Assembly: GCA_027069035.1 (NCBI GenBank)
Contig: JALXFI010000218.1
Span: forward strand, 1-5,836
Direction: 5' to 3'
DNA: 5,836 bases
Origin: a bacterium
Lineage (GTDB): Bacteria > Desulfobacterota > GWC2-55-46 > S146-80 > JALXFI01
Shown here: positions 5,511 to 5,836 of the stretch, piece after piece
How the letters are laid out: the number at the start of each line of letters is the position of its first letter
How positions within the stretch are numbered: the stretch's first letter is position 1
Notes under the pieces: model-generated
The model's database searches: none
Told to the model about the DNA's origin: nothing
The model's input: only the letters and a program-made list of their open reading frames with translations
Translations under genes and position numbers: made by a program

Positions 5511-5836
5511 ATGGCATGGTTTAGAAGGTCTGAAGATAAGAAGGTAAATGTGCCTGAAGGTCTCTGGATCAAATGTGATAGTTGTGGAGAGATACTCTAT
5601 CAAAAGGAGATTGAAAGAAACTTAGGGGTGTGCCTGAGGTGTAATTTTCACTTCAGGATCGAGCCTGCGCAGAGACTCTCTCTTATCCTTGATGAAGGCA
5701 GCTTTATTGAGATGGATAAGGAGATCGAACCCGAAGACCCGGAGCGTCTGTACGCACGCGGTATCTGGAATGGTGAGGAATTACCAGCCATACAAGTGTC
5801 AGACGGTAAAATCATTGGCCCCTGGCGTCTTGATCT
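5511..5836 (+). CDS. accD: Acetyl-CoA carboxylase carboxyltransferase beta chain, N-terminus with abnormal continuation (partial)
   Basis: AccD pairs with AccA to transfer carboxyl from biotin to acetyl-CoA, giving malonyl-CoA for fatty acid synthesis. The first 77 codons are clear AccD: MAWFRR, VPEGLWIKCDSCGEILY, and a Cys4 zinc ribbon with C22, C25, C41 and C44, then NFHFRI and LDEGSFIEMD. The family then normally continues with a segment like LKFKDSKKYKDRL. Here, after EPEDP (ending at 5741), the open frame instead reads ERLYARGIWNGEELPAI and onward, which I cannot align to AccD. The gene runs off the window without a stop. The ATG lies 6 bases after the phosphodiesterase stop; the only purine-rich site (GAGAGGAA, 5485-5492) is 18 bases away, so its ribosome site is poor. 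Confidence 0.85.
   Translation, partial: MAWFRRSEDKKVNVPEGLWIKCDSCGEILYQKEIERNLGVCLRCNFHFRIEPAQRLSLILDEGSFIEMDKEIEPEDPERLYARGIWNGEELPAIQVSDGKIIGPWRLD
5742..5836. other. Sequence of unknown origin replacing the expected accD continuation
   Basis: From about 5742 to the window end the sequence stays open in the accD frame but loses all resemblance to AccD. It uses CGT, CTG and CGC codons early on, where the rest of the window prefers AGA/AGG and CTT. The other forward and reverse frames give no recognisable protein; two of the reverse frames contain stops. The abrupt change close to the window edge fits a chimeric contig end, but an insertion or recombination junction cannot be excluded. No repeat or target duplication is visible. 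Confidence 0.55.

Overview
The window is a stretch of a bacterial tryptophan operon. All genes lie on the + strand and are packed head to tail, in the order trpG (3' end only), trpD, trpC, trpF, trpB, trpA. After trpA come a metallo-beta-lactamase-fold phosphodiesterase gene and the start of accD (acetyl-CoA carboxylase carboxyltransferase beta chain). The Trp enzymes are separate polypeptides, with no trpGD or trpCF fusion as in enterobacteria. The accD start directly downstream of the trp genes, together with heavy use of AGA/AGG, ATA and CTT codons, suggests a Gram-negative lineage such as Nitrospirota or Desulfobacterota. That placement is an inference from gene order and style, and its confidence is low.

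Layout: 1-107 is the TrpG C-terminus with the HPES motif. 107-287 is the only sizeable gap between recognised genes. It holds a 59-codon ORF whose ATG overlaps the trpG stop, and a weak hairpin followed by a T-rich run that could be an internal attenuator or terminator. 288-4712 encodes TrpD, TrpC, TrpF, TrpB and TrpA, with overlaps or gaps of only a few bases, and apparent TTG starts for trpF, trpB and trpA. Together with TrpE (outside the window) these enzymes convert chorismate to tryptophan: TrpG/TrpE make anthranilate, TrpD adds the phosphoribosyl group, TrpF isomerises, TrpC closes the indole ring, and TrpA/TrpB form tryptophan synthase. All recognisable catalytic residues are present, so the pathway looks functional.

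4691-4743 carries the best Shine-Dalgarno sequence of the window, followed by a 12-codon ORF that ends on the start codon of the phosphodiesterase gene. That peptide resembles the TrpF N-terminus. 4740-5504 encodes the complete 254-residue phosphodiesterase. 5511-5741 is a convincing AccD N-terminus with its Cys4 zinc ribbon, but from about 5742 to the window end the reading frame stays open while the protein no longer resembles AccD. This is either an assembly chimera at a contig end or a real rearrangement.

No RNA genes, CRISPR arrays, insertion sequences or strong promoters were seen. The most interesting points are the AccD divergence, the mini-ORF between trpA and the phosphodiesterase, the unexplained trpG-trpD spacer, and the phosphodiesterase placed between trpA and accD.
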